From Candidatus Manganitrophus morganii (lineage in GTDB: Bacteria > Nitrospirota > Nitrospiria > SBBL01 > Manganitrophaceae): a stretch of 64,000 nucleotides of DNA. The DNA is taken from contig JAJHOH010000001.1 in NCBI GenBank assembly GCA_021651055.1, forward strand, positions 62,001-126,000. The letters are read 5' to 3'. Under the pieces are notes generated by a model, which saw nothing but the letters and a program-made list of their open reading frames with translations, searched no databases and was not told the DNA's origin. Of the stretch, positions 62,197-64,000 are shown one piece after another. The translations under genes and the position numbers were made by a program. The number at the start of each line of letters is the position of its first letter. Within the stretch, counting starts at the first letter, position 1.

Positions 62197-63339
62197 ATGA
62201 TGAAACGCGCCTGTTCGTACGGAATGGTGATGCTGATGACGATCCTCCTCTTCTTCGGACAAAACGCCGAAGCAAAAAAGGTTCCCGGAGGCTTTCAAAA
62301 AGGGAAACCGGTCAAAGACAAAACCGCAACCGATCTCGACTGCAATGCCTGCGTCTCCGAGGACGAACTTGATTTCGACCTTACGAAAAAACCGGCCCAC
62401 GTCGTGATCGTGGCAAAAAAAGGGGGAGACTACACCAGCGTGAGCGAGGCGCTGGCCGACATCGATCCTTCTGCCGACTATCCCTACTTGATTAAGGTGA
62501 TGCCGGGAACCTACATCGACAATATTATGATGAAGAGCCACGTCCACCTGAAAGGGGCGGGCCGGGAGGTGACGACGATCCAATCGGCCGCTCCGGACCA
62601 GAGCGTGATCGTCCTGAATACCCTGACCAATGTGGCGATCTCCGGCCTGACGGTCACCGACGGTTTTTTCGGAATCTCCATTCTTGCCTCCTCGCCGACG
62701 ATCTTGCACAATGCGATGACCGGAAATCAATTCGGCATGACCAGCCAAAACAACGCGTCGCCCATCATCGCCGGAAACATTATTGCGGACAATACGAACG
62801 AAGGAATCGACAATTTCAACAACGCCTCCCCGATGATTCAGGGAAATATCATCACCGGCAACGGCCGCGGGATTCTCAACTCCGTCGATACCGCCCCGAC
62901 GATCGTCGGCAACATCATTCGCAACAATAACGGCGCCGGCGTTCGAAATGTTTCCTCCTCTCCCAACTTGAACGGCAACCTGATCACCGGGAACACCACC
63001 GAAGGGATCTCCAGCCAGGGAGGGTCCCCCACGATCATCGGCAACACCGTCTCGGGAAACGGCGGAAAAGGGATTACCAATGAAATCGGGGCGTCGGTGA
63101 ATATCATCGGAAACACCGTCACCGACAATGGGGAGGAGGGGGTTTTCAACCTCTCGTCGTCGCCGATCATGATCACGCACAATCGGATCACCGGAAACGG
63201 CGCGGCCGAAGCGGACATCTTCGTTCATCCGATCAGCACACCGAACATCAGCTTCAATATTTACGACGACATCGACGGGAATACCGGCGTCGGGTCATTC
63301 AACGTCCAATCGGACGGGACGCCGGCGCCTGCGCCGTAG
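62197..63339 (+). CDS. Secreted right-handed beta-helix (NosD/pectinesterase-like) protein
   Basis: 380 residues from ATG at 62197 (AAGGAGA upstream). Signal peptide ACSYGMVMLMTILLFFGQNAEA. A linker with CNAC (about 48-51). Then a pectin-esterase-like start (GGDYTSVSEALADIDPSADY), and about 10 coils of a parallel beta-helix with repeated (S)P-x-I-x-G-N-x-I-x-x-N: NASPIIAGNIIADNTNEG, SPTIIGNTVSGNGGKG. Probably surface or periplasmic carbohydrate or metal binding. The preceding 190 bp are intergenic. Confidence 0.75.
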   Translation: MMKRACSYGMVMLMTILLFFGQNAEAKKVPGGFQKGKPVKDKTATDLDCNACVSEDELDFDLTKKPAHVVIVAKKGGDYTSVSEALADIDPSADYPYLIKVMPGTYIDNIMMKSHVHLKGAGREVTTIQSAAPDQSVIVLNTLTNVAISGLTVTDGFFGISILASSPTILHNAMTGNQFGMTSQNNASPIIAGNIIADNTNEGIDNFNNASPMIQGNIITGNGRGILNSVDTAPTIVGNIIRNNNGAGVRNVSSSPNLNGNLITGNTTEGISSQGGSPTIIGNTVSGNGGKGITNEIGASVNIIGNTVTDNGEEGVFNLSSSPIMITHNRITGNGAAEADIFVHPISTPNISFNIYDDIDGNTGVGSFNVQSDGTPAPAP

Positions 63340-63350
63340 GAAGGATGATT

Positions 63351-63378
63351 GCCGGGGCGTATTGCAATACGCCCCGGC
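63351..63378. terminator. Perfect 28-bp palindrome, bidirectional terminator-like
   Basis: GCCGGGGCGTATTG with its exact mirror CAATACGCCCCGGC between the convergent beta-helix and histidine kinase genes. A-tract follows on the plus strand (T-tract precedes it on minus), so it ends the minus-strand gene poorly and may act as a structural barrier for both. Confidence 0.7.
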
Positions 63379-63407
63379 AAAAAACAACACGAATTTCTTG
63401 GACCTGT

Positions 63408-64000
63408 TCAACGCCCCCTCGGAATGACCCGTTTGAGAACCTTCCCCAGATTTTCAAGCTTGAACGGCTTGGCGATAAATTCGCTGAATCCGTATTTCAT
63501 GAAAACGGCCGCCATCGGATCATTCGAATAGCCGCTGGAAACGATCGCCCTGACTTTCGGATCGATCTCGCGCAATGCAAGAATCGCCTCTTTTCCGCCC
63601 ATCCCTCCCGGCACCGTCAAATCCATGATGACGGCATCGATCGGCGTCTCCGATTCGATCGCTTGCCGATAAAGCCGAATCGCTTCCGCTCCATCCTCGG
63701 CAAGGAGCGCCTCATAGCCGAGCCGGCGCAACATTTTGCCGAGAACGTCGCGGATGTTCTCCTCATCATCCATCACCAAAATCCTTCCCCGGCCGGTCAA
63801 GGATTCGACTTCAGCCGTCTCTTTTCCCTTTGGAAGAGCGGCCTTCGGGAATGCGGGGAGGTAGAGGGAGAAGGTGGCCCCTTTTCCCGGTTCGGAGTCG
63901 ACGGTCATGTAGCCGTCATGTTTTTTGACAATCGAATAAGAGATCGACAACCCCAAGCCGCTTCCCTTCTGTTTGGTCGTAAAGTACGGATCGAATATCT
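63408..64000 (-). CDS. Hybrid sensor histidine kinase, C-terminal part (partial)
   Basis: The start lies outside the window. Visible: the end of a HATPase domain ([21 protein letters not shown]2 box GxGLGL, then [19 protein letters not shown]), a short linker and a receiver domain ([35 protein letters not shown] with phospho-acceptor [13 protein letters not shown]). Hybrid kinase of a two-component or phosphorelay system. Converges with the beta-helix gene. Confidence 0.92.
   Translation of the reverse strand, partial: IFDPYFTTKQKGSGLGLSISYSIVKKHDGYMTVDSEPGKGATFSLYLPAFPKAALPKGKETAEVESLTGRGRILVMDDEENIRDVLGKMLRRLGYEALLAEDGAEAIRLYRQAIESETPIDAVIMDLTVPGGMGGKEAILALREIDPKVRAIVSSGYSNDPMAAVFMKYGFSEFIAKPFKLENLGKVLKRVIPRGR

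Overview
The window is bacterial, Gram-negative chromosomal DNA: outer-membrane export and assembly genes (polysaccharide export protein, TamA/TamB), lipoprotein and Tat signals, c-type cytochromes. The mix of an exosortase/EPS locus, a BCAM0308-type protein, CBS proteins, HPF-like proteins and small Cys-rich proteins fits a free-living, respiring, biofilm-forming bacterium, perhaps Nitrospirota. That placement is inferred from gene content only; no rRNA, tRNA or CRISPR array was seen.

Region 1 (1-25818, minus strand) is one long exopolysaccharide locus coupled to protein sorting. In transcription order it has a secreted protein with a VPLPA-like C-terminal sorting signal, UDP-GlcNAc 2-epimerase, a LamG-GHL10 glycosidase-like protein, a methyltransferase, an O-antigen ligase/polymerase, a second (Tat) GHL10 protein, a flippase, GT2, two GT4 enzymes, a bi-domain oxidoreductase, a heparinase II/III-like protein, a WecG/TagA transferase, an exosortase-EpsI fusion, a WecA-like initiating transferase, the PrsT-like TPR lipoprotein, a Wza-like export protein, an outer-membrane barrel and a GumC/Wzz chain-length protein cut by the window edge. 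Many junctions are ATGA/GTGA overlaps, so much of it is probably one operon.

Region 2 (25819-37300) is patchy and accessory. It holds a di-haem peroxidase with a LuxR-type regulator, CBS proteins, an HPF-cold-shock fusion, cytochrome c, a universal stress protein, a YbaK-type protein, a Rieske protein, a MerR regulator and small Cys proteins. It also holds gene stubs: the 5' end of a hydrogenase beta-subunit-like gene, the 3' end of hypE, the start of a Lon-like protease and the start of a redoxin. Between the two hydrogenase stubs lie a SnoaL-like gene followed by an attC-like site and a 102-bp inverted-repeat element, which looks like the scar of a lost [NiFe]-hydrogenase operon.

Region 3 (37300-49060) has an acyltransferase-like membrane protein, a second flippase, OmpR/PhoB regulators around an ArsC-like phosphatase, a REC-PilZ protein, a nucleoside phosphorylase with an SDR, an ACP-AMP ligase-PlsC fusion and a second HPF protein. 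TTAACA-N5-TTAACA boxes (Pho-box-like) precede two small Cys-protein genes.

Region 4 (49060-53790) looks acquired: a sulfite-oxidase-like protein, ferredoxin reductase, DUF6510-like protein, epoxide hydrolase (with a deleted second copy) and ZIP transporter. Region 5 (54094-64000) is more ordinary: aldehyde dehydrogenase, MarR-DoxX with a perfect operator, TamA-TamB, a beta-helix secreted protein and the end of a hybrid histidine kinase.
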